Assembly: GCA_040901795.1 (NCBI GenBank)
Contig: JBBDYH010000001.1
Coordinates: 1 to 56,087 of the forward strand
Direction: 5' to 3'
DNA from: JBBDYH01 sp040901795
GTDB taxonomy: Bacteria > Planctomycetota > Planctomycetia > Pirellulales > JALHPA01
DNA: 56,087 bases
A program made the position numbers and the translations under genes. The notes beneath the pieces were generated by a model that saw only the letters and a program-made list of their open reading frames with translations, was not told the origin of the DNA and searched no databases. Shown here one piece after another: positions 1 through 8,800 of this stretch (positions are counted from its first letter, which is position 1; every line of letters starts with the position of its first letter).

Positions 1-1
1 T

Positions 2-556
2 GCGATATGTTTCATTCGCTACTCCAAACCGGTTTATCCCGGCGCTTTCCTAATTGACGCCCATGGCGAAAAAGCCGCGTTCCAGTGGTGCCAGGGCGTG
101 GTGGCGAATATGGCCCGCAAACCGCAAGGGGGAGACCGGGACCAAATCCGAGCCGTCGCTGCAGGCGTCGGGGATGTCGCCGTAGCGAACCATTATTACT
201 ACATGCAGATGCTCAAGTCGGACGAACCGGCTGACCGCGCCGCGGCCGCCAAGGTGGCCGTGCTCTTTCCAAACCAGAACGACCGCGGAACCCACGTCAA
301 TATCTGCGGCGCCGGTGTGACCAAATCTTCGCCCAATCGCGAAAACGCCGTCAAGTTCGTGGAGTTCCTGACCACTGACGAAGCCCAAGAGCTGTTCGCG
401 GCGGGCAACTACGAATACCCGGTCGTGGAGAATGTAGAGCTAGTCCCTGCCTTGAAAAGCCTCGGTTCTTTCAAAGAGGACACAGTTTCAGCGCACGTAT
501 TTGGTAAGTACAATTCCGATGCCGTGCGCCTGATGGACCGAGCAGGCTGGCGTTAG
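2..556 (+). CDS. Iron(III) ABC transporter substrate-binding protein, 3' part
   Basis: This is the C-terminal 184 residues of a periplasmic Fe(3+)-binding protein of the FbpA/FutA type; the 5' end lies outside the window. The reading frame is open from base 2. The piece holds the family's typical run KPQGGDRDQIRAVAAG, then a VANHYYY segment with consecutive tyrosines of the kind that ligate ferric iron in this family, and a C-terminal lobe with the usual SPNRENAVKFVEFL helix. It is followed after 44 bases by a two-domain permease and then an ATPase, so it should be the ligand-capturing part of that importer. Iron specificity is inferred from family resemblance. Confidence 0.88.
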   Translation, partial: AICFIRYSKPVYPGAFLIDAHGEKAAFQWCQGVVANMARKPQGGDRDQIRAVAAGVGDVAVANHYYYMQMLKSDEPADRAAAAKVAVLFPNQNDRGTHVNICGAGVTKSSPNRENAVKFVEFLTTDEAQELFAAGNYEYPVVENVELVPALKSLGSFKEDTVSAHVFGKYNSDAVRLMDRAGWR

Positions 557-600
557 CAGCCCAGGGAGTGTTTTGACAGGACGTAGCGACGCAAACTCTT

Positions 601-2301
601 TTGAATAGTGAAATATCGCGGACGGTGGGTGCATTCTGGAGTCGCCATGTCGTGCGGCACGGCTGGTCATTGGCGAGCCTGGCCATTGCCGCGCTGATTT
701 CCACGCCGATCGTCGTGGTGATGGCGAGCGTTTTTTTCGACTCGCATGGCGTCTGGGACCACCTGGTCGAGACCGTACTCGGCCGGTACATCCGCAATAC
801 GGTCCTCCTGGCGGTCGGCGTTGTCGGCGGTACGTTGCTCTTGGGCACGGGTACCGCCTGGGCGGTGACACTATGCCGGTTTCCGGGCCGGAAGTTTTTC
901 ACGTGGGCGCTACTGCTGCCATTAGCGATCCCAACGTATTTGGCGGCGTATTCCTACACAGACCTGCTTCAATTCAGCGGCCCGGTACAAACATGGTTGC
1001 GGGCTTCGTTTGAGTTGCAACGCGACGACTACTGGTTCCCCGAGGTGCGTTCTCTACCCGGCGCGATCGTGCTGTTCAGCCTCGTCCTCTATCCGTATGT
1101 GTATCTTGCAGCGCGGGCTGCTTTTTTGGAGCAGTCCGTTTGCGTGCTGGAGGTCAGTCGGACGCTGGGGCTGAGCCCGTGGAGAAGCTTTTTTCGTGTG
1201 GCGTTGCCGCTGGCCCGGCCTTCGCTTGTGGCCGGCGCGTCACTGGTGCTGATGGAAACCGAGGCGGAATTCGGCGCGGTCGACTATTGCGCGGTCGATA
1301 CTTTCGCCACGGGGATTTATCGCACGTGGATGAGTCGCGGGTCCATTACTGCTGCAGCGCAGTTGTCGGCCTGCCTGTTGCTGTTCGTCGCCATGGCCAT
1401 TGTGCTGGAGCAGTTTTCGCGCCGGCGAGCAAAGCATTATCACCCGACGTATCGGTATCGAGAGCTGCCCAGTTGGCCGTTGCGAGGGTGGCGCGCTGCA
1501 CTCGTCATAGTCGTCTGCGCGACGCCGGTCTTGTTCGGCTTTGTGGTTCCCACGGCTGTCTTTTCGTGGACGGCCTGGCGATTCGGAGATCCCCGAGCCC
1601 GCGAGTTGTTTTGGGAACTGGGAAAGAATACGTTTGTGCTGGCGGCTGTTGCGAGCTTGCTCAGCGTCCTGTTGGCGATGGTGGTCGCGTATGGCAGGCG
1701 ATTATGGCCAGCGCCGTTGATGCGCGCGACCGCTGGCGTCGCGGGACTCGGCTACACGATTCCGGGCGGCGTCATCGCCATCGGAATTCTAATTCCCGCG
1801 GTGTGGTTAGACCATCAGCTTGCTGATCTACGCGATCGGCTGTTCGAAACGACCTCGGGTCTCTTGCTCACCGGCACGGTGGTCGCTGTCATCTTGGGCT
1901 ACCAGGTTCGATTCATGGCCGTATCTTTGAATATCCTAGGCGCCGGGTTAACGCGAATTCGCACGACGCTCGACGACGCGGCGCGCACCCTAGGAGCTAC
2001 CCACGGCCGGATGCTAGTGCGAATCCACGCTCCGCTGCTGCGGGCATCGCTGTTGGCGGCTGCGCTGCTCGTATTTGTCGACGTGATCAAGGAGCTCCCC
2101 GCGACGCTGATCTTGCGGCCTTTCGATTTTGACACCCTGGCAGTACGCGTGTACCAGCTTGCGTCCGACGAACGCCTGTCGGAAGCATCGACCGGCGCGC
2201 TGGCCATCATTCTGGTAGGCCTGATTCCCGTCTACCTGCTCTCGCGGGCGATGAGTGGGGCAAGACCCGGAGCCGAACTCACCGAGGAGATCCGGATTTG
2301 A
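601..2301 (+). CDS. Iron(III) ABC transporter permease, fused two-domain type
   Basis: A 566-residue inner-membrane permease of the FbpB type, in which two binding-protein-dependent transport domains are fused in one chain. Hydrophobic segments occur in two blocks, about residues 20-280 and 295-550. Each block carries an EAA-like loop that docks the ATPase: SRTLGLSPWRSFFRVALPLARPS in the first half (residues split here only for description) and ARTLGATHGRMLVRIHAPLL in the second. The start shown is TTG at 601; no ATG fits better, and GTG at 625 is an alternative. It lies between the binding protein and the ATPase and overlaps the latter by four bases, so the three are probably one operon. Confidence 0.9.
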   Translation: MNSEISRTVGAFWSRHVVRHGWSLASLAIAALISTPIVVVMASVFFDSHGVWDHLVETVLGRYIRNTVLLAVGVVGGTLLLGTGTAWAVTLCRFPGRKFFTWALLLPLAIPTYLAAYSYTDLLQFSGPVQTWLRASFELQRDDYWFPEVRSLPGAIVLFSLVLYPYVYLAARAAFLEQSVCVLEVSRTLGLSPWRSFFRVALPLARPSLVAGASLVLMETEAEFGAVDYCAVDTFATGIYRTWMSRGSITAAAQLSACLLLFVAMAIVLEQFSRRRAKHYHPTYRYRELPSWPLRGWRAALVIVVCATPVLFGFVVPTAVFSWTAWRFGDPRARELFWELGKNTFVLAAVASLLSVLLAMVVAYGRRLWPAPLMRATAGVAGLGYTIPGGVIAIGILIPAVWLDHQLADLRDRLFETTSGLLLTGTVVAVILGYQVRFMAVSLNILGAGLTRIRTTLDDAARTLGATHGRMLVRIHAPLLRASLLAAALLVFVDVIKELPATLILRPFDFDTLAVRVYQLASDERLSEASTGALAIILVGLIPVYLLSRAMSGARPGAELTEEIRI

Positions 2302-3389
2302 GCGCTTGCGATGCAGGGTTGTTGGTCGAGGCAGTGTCGCACAATTTCGGCGCGACTCCAGTGTTGCGGGCGGTCACCTTGGCCGTGTCGCCGGGACAGA
2401 TCCACAGCCTGCTCGGACCGTCTGGCAGCGGCAAGACGACGCTGCTGCGATTGATTGCTGGCCTGGAAGTATTGGCCGAGGGGCGGATCCTGATTGCGGA
2501 ACAAGAAGTAGCTACTTGCTCATCGCACGTCCCTCCCGAATCGCGTGCGATTGGTTTTGTCTTCCAGGACTATGCACTGTTTCCGCACTTGGACGTGCGC
2601 GACAATGTATTGTTTGGCATGCCGGATAAACCGCGGCGAGAGCGTCTGGCTCGACTCAGGGAATTGCTCGACAAAGTGCGCATGTCGGATTTCGCGCTGG
2701 CGATGCCGCACACGCTGAGCGGCGGGGAGCAGCAGCGTGTCGCATTGGCTCGTGCGATGGCGCGCGAGCCAGTCGTGATGCTGCTTGACGAGCCGTTTTC
2801 GGGATTGGACGTTCGCCTTCGAGACGAAATCCGCGAGCTGACGGTGAAAGTGCTGCGCGCCGCGGCGGTCGCGACGCTTCTGGTCACTCACGATCCCCAG
2901 GAAGCATTGCTAGTCAGCGATCTTGTTAGTGTCATTCGCGATGGCCGTGTTGAACAGACGGGGACGCCGCAAGAAGTTTACTTTCAACCTCGGACGCTCC
3001 ATGTTGCAGAAACCTTCGGGCGCGCAAACCGGCTTGTGAGAACTGTCCAGCGCGGTGCTGTCAACACTCCATGGGGAGTGATCGCAACGCCTTCCTGTAA
3101 AGAGGACGAAAGGGTTTGCATTTTGTTGCGCCCGGAAAGCGTGACGCTGCACGAAAAGCCGATGTCTAACTCCGTGTCTGCCATCATCCGCCGCAGCCGC
3201 ATGCGCGGTCAGGCGTCGTCGGTGGAGGTCGAGCTACCGGACGGGGAAACGATGATTGCTTTCGTTTCTTCTTATCGCAACTGGGCTTCTGGCGCGGTGG
3301 TCCACATCTCGCTGGCTCCAAACTCAGCGATTGTCCTGTCCGATCAACACCACCAATGTGTCACTGAGAATGGCGAGCGGCCAGTATGA
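2298..3389 (+). CDS. Iron(III) ABC transporter ATP-binding protein
   Basis: A 363-residue cytoplasmic ATPase that would energise the preceding permease (FbpC type). Walker A GPSGSGKTT is at residues 40-48, the Q-loop is in FVFQDY near 87-92, the ABC signature LSGGEQQ is at 140-146, Walker B VMLLDE is at 160-165 and the switch histidine is in LLVTHDPQ. The last 120 or so residues match a TOBE-type regulatory domain as found in iron and maltose importers. The TTG start at 2298 overlaps the permease stop, which indicates translational coupling. No Fur-box-like site could be assigned because the operon start lies outside the window. Confidence 0.92.
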   Translation: MSACDAGLLVEAVSHNFGATPVLRAVTLAVSPGQIHSLLGPSGSGKTTLLRLIAGLEVLAEGRILIAEQEVATCSSHVPPESRAIGFVFQDYALFPHLDVRDNVLFGMPDKPRRERLARLRELLDKVRMSDFALAMPHTLSGGEQQRVALARAMAREPVVMLLDEPFSGLDVRLRDEIRELTVKVLRAAAVATLLVTHDPQEALLVSDLVSVIRDGRVEQTGTPQEVYFQPRTLHVAETFGRANRLVRTVQRGAVNTPWGVIATPSCKEDERVCILLRPESVTLHEKPMSNSVSAIIRRSRMRGQASSVEVELPDGETMIAFVSSYRNWASGAVVHISLAPNSAIVLSDQHHQCVTENGERPV

Positions 3390-3621
3390 CTTGTAGTCAA
3401 CGCAGGCCCAGACGAAAATCGACTGTCGAAACAGCTCGACCGGCGGAATGTGGTGGTGGGCATGTCGCACGTGGTCCGATCCCACAGTTCGCGCAGAATG
3501 CAAGGTGGGATTATCCGGCGAACTGCCAGTTGCGAGTCCACCATAGTGCCCGGTAAGTTAGCACTGATCCCGCTTAGCACCGGCTAATCTTGGACAGCAT
3601 CCGCTCCTCTGGCCAACACGC

Positions 3622-4365
3622 GTGAACATGACCCTCAATCCGAAGACCCTGACGCAACTTGCACAGTTCGACACCCCCACGATCTGTAACGTGATCGAGC
3701 TGTTCGACGTCGTACCGCGGAACCGCGGGTATATGGACGCGAGGATCAAGGCGGCATTTCCGGAATTGCCGCCGATGGTAGGTTTTGCTGCCACCGCCGC
3801 GTTTCGCAGCGACTGTCCGCCGTGCGGTGGTGACGCTTATGGCAGCATGGAAAAACAGGTCGAGCGGTTCGCCGAGTTGCCCGGCCCGGCGGTTGTGGTC
3901 TTCCAAGACCTCGACGATCCCAGCGTCGCAGCGACTTTTGGGGAAGTCATGTGCAGCACGTACAAGGCGTTTGGTTCGGTAGGGCTTGTCACTTCAGGCA
4001 CCGGCCGGGATCTCGACCAGGTGCGGGCGATTCGCTACCCGGTGTTCACCAATGGCGCCTGCTGCTCTCACGCCTACTGTCACATCCTGCATATGGGCCT
4101 CCCAGTCCATGTCGGCGGGTTGACGGTCAATAATGGCGACCTCCTACACGGCGACGCCAACGGCGTGGCCCGCATCCCGCTGGAAGTCGCCAGCGAAGTC
4201 GCCGATATCGCGGCCGAATTCGTCGCCGCCGAGCGGATCATGCTCGACTACGTCCAGCCCGCCGGCCCCAAGGACGTCGCCGAGTTCACGCGCCGCCGCA
4301 AGGAATTCGCCGCCGCCGTGGCGAAGCTCACCGAACGCGTCTGTCGGAAGGGATCTCGTGCCTGA
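3622..4365 (+). CDS. RraA-like protein (HMG/CHA aldolase-like family)
   Basis: A 247-residue cytoplasmic protein of the RraA-like fold. Members include 4-hydroxy-4-methyl-2-oxoglutarate aldolases and RNase E inhibitor-like proteins. The segment GSVGLVTSGTGRDLDQVRAI matches the family's phosphate- and metal-binding loop, with the Arg-Asp pair that ligates Mg2+ in the aldolases. GDLLHGDANGV near residue 174 is the second conserved motif. The start is GTG at 3622 or ATG at 3628. The gene stands alone, 232 bases after the iron importer and before a LysR regulator on the same strand. The substrate cannot be read from sequence; an aldolase or decarboxylase acting on a small keto-acid is the family default. 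Confidence 0.8.
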   Translation: MNMTLNPKTLTQLAQFDTPTICNVIELFDVVPRNRGYMDARIKAAFPELPPMVGFAATAAFRSDCPPCGGDAYGSMEKQVERFAELPGPAVVVFQDLDDPSVAATFGEVMCSTYKAFGSVGLVTSGTGRDLDQVRAIRYPVFTNGACCSHAYCHILHMGLPVHVGGLTVNNGDLLHGDANGVARIPLEVASEVADIAAEFVAAERIMLDYVQPAGPKDVAEFTRRRKEFAAAVAKLTERVCRKGSRA

Positions 4366-4686
4366 CAGCGCCGGGGTACGCCATGCGACGCGCGTAGCAT
4401 GTGCCCCCCTTGCGGATCCGTCCCAGGGCTGGCGGGGTGCCGCGTACCGGCGACTTATAAGCATTTCTGAACCAAAGCGCCTTGGCGGTTCTGACTCAAG
4501 ACATTGCCGGGAAATGCGTTAAGTCGAACCGATGTGCTCGGGCCCTATTCGTGCTAGCATTGCCGGATTTTCCGGTTTTTCAGTAGCCGAGCCTTGACGA
4601 ATGACGACATGCTACTTAACCTATGATGCTCGGGCCAAATATTGGCATACGCTTCCATTTGGAAATCTAATAAACGCTCAATCACC
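4366..4686. other. Gene-poor interval upstream of the LysR gene
   Basis: About 320 bases with no convincing gene. The first part is GC-rich and unremarkable. The last 100 bases become more AT-rich and should contain the promoter of the LysR gene. LysR family regulators usually bind their own promoter, but no clear T-N11-A operator could be chosen by eye. Confidence 0.4.
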
Positions 4687-5670
4687 GTGGCTGTACATCT
4701 CAAGTCGCTGAAGATCTTCTGTGACGTCGTCTACCGCCGCAGCTTTTCCCGCGCGGCCGAGGATAACAGTATTTCGCAATCCGGCGTCAGCCAGGTTATT
4801 ACCCAGCTCGAACACCGTGTCGGCGTAAAGCTGATCGACCGCTCCAAACGCCCCTTCGCGCTGACCCCGGAAGGGGAGATGTATTACGAGGGTTGCCGCA
4901 AGGTTGTCGACCGCTACTTCGCCCTGGAGGAGGAAGTCCGCTCCCTGCACGGCGAGGTCGCCGGCCGCGTGCGGGTTGCCGCAATCTATTCGGTGGGCCT
5001 GCACCACATGAGCGGGTACGTGCAGGAGTATATGACGCAGTACCCCAAGGCCAATGTGCGGCTGGAATACTTGCACCCACACCGAGTTTACGATGCCGTC
5101 GAGAACGACCAGGCGGACTTGGGACTGGTGAGTTATGCCAAGTCCTCGCGGACCGTCAAGGCGATCCACTGGCGTGACGAGCCGATGAGACTGGTCTGTG
5201 CTCCGACGCACCGGTTCGCCGGTCGGCCGCGTGTGGCCTTAGAGGAGCTCAGCGGCGAGGCGCTTGTGAGCTTTGACGCCGATTTGACCATCCGCCGCGA
5301 GATCGACCGCGCATTGGCAGCCCATAACGTGGAGGCCCGCGTGACGATGGAGTTTGACAATATCGAGACGATTAAACGCGCAGTCGAGATCGGAGCGGGC
5401 GTGGCGTTTCTGCCCGAGCCGACGATTGTGCGCGAGGTCGCCGCCGGTACGCTGGTCGCGGTGCCGCTGACTACCGAAGAACTGGTTCGGCCGCTGGGCA
5501 TCCTGCACCGCCGCGGCAAAGAGCTGGGCGTAACGGTGCGGCGTTTCATCGAACTCTTGCGCGCGGATGGGAAACTGGCCAAGCAAGAAATGGACGATCG
5601 GAAAGAGAAGCAAGAGGCCGTGGCAGCCTCCAACGGGCACGAGCGCCGCGAGGTGTTGGTAACGAGCTGA
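4687..5670 (+). CDS. LysR-family transcriptional regulator
   Basis: A 327-residue regulator with an N-terminal winged helix-turn-helix (LKSLKIFCDVVYRRSFSRAA followed by ISQSGVSQVITQLE, given here in two pieces) and a C-terminal type-2 periplasmic-binding-like effector domain from about residue 90. The GTG at 4687 was chosen because the family normally begins directly at the helix containing LKSLKIF; an in-frame TTG at 4642 would add 15 residues with no homology. The charged C-terminal tail rich in Lys and Glu is extra. It lies 204 bases upstream of gltB on the same strand, so control of nitrogen assimilation is possible but unproven. Confidence 0.88.
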   Translation: MAVHLKSLKIFCDVVYRRSFSRAAEDNSISQSGVSQVITQLEHRVGVKLIDRSKRPFALTPEGEMYYEGCRKVVDRYFALEEEVRSLHGEVAGRVRVAAIYSVGLHHMSGYVQEYMTQYPKANVRLEYLHPHRVYDAVENDQADLGLVSYAKSSRTVKAIHWRDEPMRLVCAPTHRFAGRPRVALEELSGEALVSFDADLTIRREIDRALAAHNVEARVTMEFDNIETIKRAVEIGAGVAFLPEPTIVREVAAGTLVAVPLTTEELVRPLGILHRRGKELGVTVRRFIELLRADGKLAKQEMDDRKEKQEAVAASNGHERREVLVTS

Positions 5671-5713
5671 GAGTGAAGTTGGAGTTGGAGTTCAAGCTTT
5701 AGCTTGTCCGCTC

Positions 5714-5846
5714 TTGTTCCCAGGCTCTGCCTGGGAACACTGTGCCTGCAAGGCTCTGCCTTGCGACATGCAGCAAGCGGCTGAGCGTGTACGGCAGGCA
5801 GAGCCTGCTGTGCAGTGCGTTTCCAGGCAGAGCCTGGGAACGAGGT
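5714..5846. repeat. Cluster of four GGCTCTGCC/GGCAGAGCC palindromic repeats
   Basis: In the gap before gltB the motif GGCTCTGCC or its complement GGCAGAGCC occurs four times, near 5722, 5758, 5802 and 5828. The first copy is a near-perfect palindrome with arms GTTCCCAGGC/GCCTGGGAAC around a TCT core. The outermost copies are complementary to each other, so the interval can also form one large hairpin. It lies immediately upstream of the gltB ribosome-binding region. Confidence 0.75.
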
Positions 5847-5874
5847 GTCGAAAAGAGCGTATTAAGGTGTTGCC

Positions 5875-8800
5875 ATGCGTCCACTCATGCAAAACAAAGG
5901 CTTGCCCGCCGCCCAGGGTCTGTACCACCCGGCAAACGAACACGACGCCTGCGGTGTCGGATTCGTGGTCAATATGCATGGGAAGAAGAGCCACAAAATC
6001 GTCCGGCAGGGCCTGGAAATCCTGGTCAATCTCACGCACCGCGGCGCTTGCGGGTGCGACCCATTGACCGGCGACGGGGCCGGCATGCTGCTGCAAATGC
6101 CCGATGCGTTTTTCCGAGCGCAGCTTGCGGACGAGGGGATCCAGCTTCCGCCGGCGGGCGATTATGGAATCGGCAACATCTTCTTTCCACCCCAGGACAA
6201 TGAGCGTCTGGGTTGCGAGGCAATGATTGAGCGCATCTGCGCCGAAGAGGGACAGAAGTTCCTTGGCTGGCGCGACGTACCGACCGACAATCGCGACATC
6301 GGTCGCTCCGCTCGCGACGTGGAGCCGCGGATTCGCCAGGCGGTGATCGGCCGCGGCGACCCGACGCCGCGCGAGATGTTCGAATGGAAACTGTACGTCA
6401 TCCGCAAGCGCGTCGGCGTGAATGTCGCCGCAGCGGAACTTTCGCAAAAGAACTATTTTTATATCAACACGCTCTCCTCGCGCGTGATTGTCTACAAGGG
6501 TCTGCTGCTGGCCGATCAGGTCGAGCGCTATTACAAGGACCTGGCCGACGAGCGGATGGAGTCGGCGCTGGCGCTGGTTCATCAGCGCTATAGCACCAAT
6601 ACGTTCCCCACCTGGGACCTCGCTCACCCGTTCCGCTTCATCGCGCACAACGGCGAGATCAACACGCTGCGCGGCAACGTCAACTGGATGCGCGCCCGTG
6701 AGAGCATGCTGGCCAGCGAGAAATACGGCGAGGATTTGCAGAAGATCGTTCCCATCTGTACGCCCGGCGGCAGCGATTCGAAGATCTTCGATAATGCCTT
6801 GGAGCTTTTGCTGATGGGCGGCCGCTCGTTGGCGCAGGCCATGTCCATGCTCATTCCCGAGCCGTGGGCGGGGCACGAAAGCATGTCGGACGAGCTGAAG
6901 GCGTATTACGAATATCAGGCGTGCCTGATGGAGCCGTGGGACGGACCGGCGTCGATTGCCTTTACCGATGGCACATCGATTGGCGCTTGTCTCGATCGCA
7001 ACGGATTGCGGCCCAGCCGCTATTGGGTGATGAAAGACGGCCTGGTGATCATGGCCAGCGAAGCCGGTGTGCTCGACGTGCCGCAATCGGAAGTGAAGTC
7101 CAAGGGGCGGTTGCGACCGGGCCGGATGTTCCTGGTCGACACGTCGCAGGGGCGGATCATCGGCGACGACGAGATCAAGCGCGGTCTGGCATCGCGGAAT
7201 CCGTATCGCAAGTGGCTCAACGAAAATCAGGTCAAGCTGCACGAGTTGCCCGCCGTGGCCGAAGGCAACGGCTATCAGACGAACGGACATCCTGCAGAGC
7301 CGCTCATGAAATTGCAGCGGACGTTTGGCTACACGCTCGAGGACCTGCGGATCTTGATGGCGCCGATGGCCTACGACGGCCAGGAGCCGGTGGGTTCGAT
7401 GGGCAACGACACGCCGTTGGCCGTGCTCAGCGACCGCCCGCAGTTGCTGTACGCCTACTTCAAGCAGTTGTTCGCGCAGGTTACCAACCCGCCGCTCGAC
7501 GCGATCCGCGAAGAGATCATCACCTCGATGATCACCACGATCGGCTCGGAAGGAAACCTGATGACGGAGACGCCGGAGCAGTGCCGACTGCTGCGGCTGG
7601 ACTATCCGGTGATCGACAATGATGAGCTGGCGAAGATCAAGGCGCTGAATGACGATCGGCTGGTCAGCCGCACGCTCTCGACGCTCTTTCCGCGCAGCGA
7701 AGGCGCCGCTGGACTGCGTCGCCGCTTGCACGAGCTCCGCGACGAAGCCACGCGTGCAGTCCATGAAGGTGTGACGATCTTGATCCTTTCCGATCGCGGC
7801 GTGAACCACGACATGGCGCCGATCCCGGCGCTATTGGCCACGGCGAACGTCCACAACCATCTCGTCCGCGAAGGCACGCGCACGCGGTGCGGCCTCGTCG
7901 TCGAGACCGGCGAAGCTCGCGAGGTGCAGCACTTCGCGCTTCTGACCGGCTACGGCGCTGGCGCGGTGAATCCCTATCTGGCATTCACTACGCTGGATCA
8001 GATGTATGCGCAAAACTACTTTCCCGGCGATGTCGACAAGAAAAAGCTTCACAAGAACTACGTCAAGGCCGCCTGCAAGGGCTTGCTCAAGGTGATGAGC
8101 AAGATGGGCATTAGCACCCAGCAGAGCTATCGCGGCGCGCAGATTTTCGAGGCCGTTGGTCTCAATCAGGCGTTCGTGGACGAATATTTCACGTACACGG
8201 CCAGCCGCATCTCGGGGATCGGCTTGGAAGAGATCGCCGAAGAGTCGATTCGCCGCCACGAGCATGCCTACCCGCGCGTCGAGCTGCCGCAGGTGCTCGA
8301 TCTCGACGTGGGGGGTCATTACCAATGGCGTCGCAAGGGGGAAGCGCACATGCTGAGCCCTGACGTGGTCGCCCGACTCCAGCACGCCACGCGAATCAAC
8401 AGCCGCGAGGAATTCCAAAAGTTTTGCGAGTTGATCGACCGCCAGCAGACACAGTTGCTCACGCTCCGCGGCCTGCTGGAATTCAAAAAGAGCAAGTCGA
8501 TCCCCCTGGACGAAGTCGAGCCGGCCAAGGACATCGTCCGGCGCTTCGCGACAGGCGCCATGTCGTACGGCTCGATCAGCAAGGAGGCGCACGAGACGTT
8601 GGCCATCGCCATGAACCGCATCGGCGGCAAGAGCAACACCGGGGAAGGGGGCGAGGACCCGGCCCGCTACGTGCTCGATGAGAACGGCGACAATCGCGCA
8701 AGCGCGATCAAGCAAGTCGCCAGCGGCCGCTTCGGCGTGACGAGCGAGTACCTGAACAGCGCCCGAGAGCTGCAAATCAAGATGGCCCAAGGCGCCAAGC

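Noticed and set aside
3390..3621. Possible small gene between the iron importer and the RraA-like gene
   Set aside because: No frame with a sensible start, ribosome-binding site or hydrophobic pattern was found.
5692..7809. A 705-codon open frame antisense to gltB
   Set aside because: Composition (Arg, His, Gln, Val rich) and full overlap with the amidotransferase domain of gltB mark it as a shadow frame.
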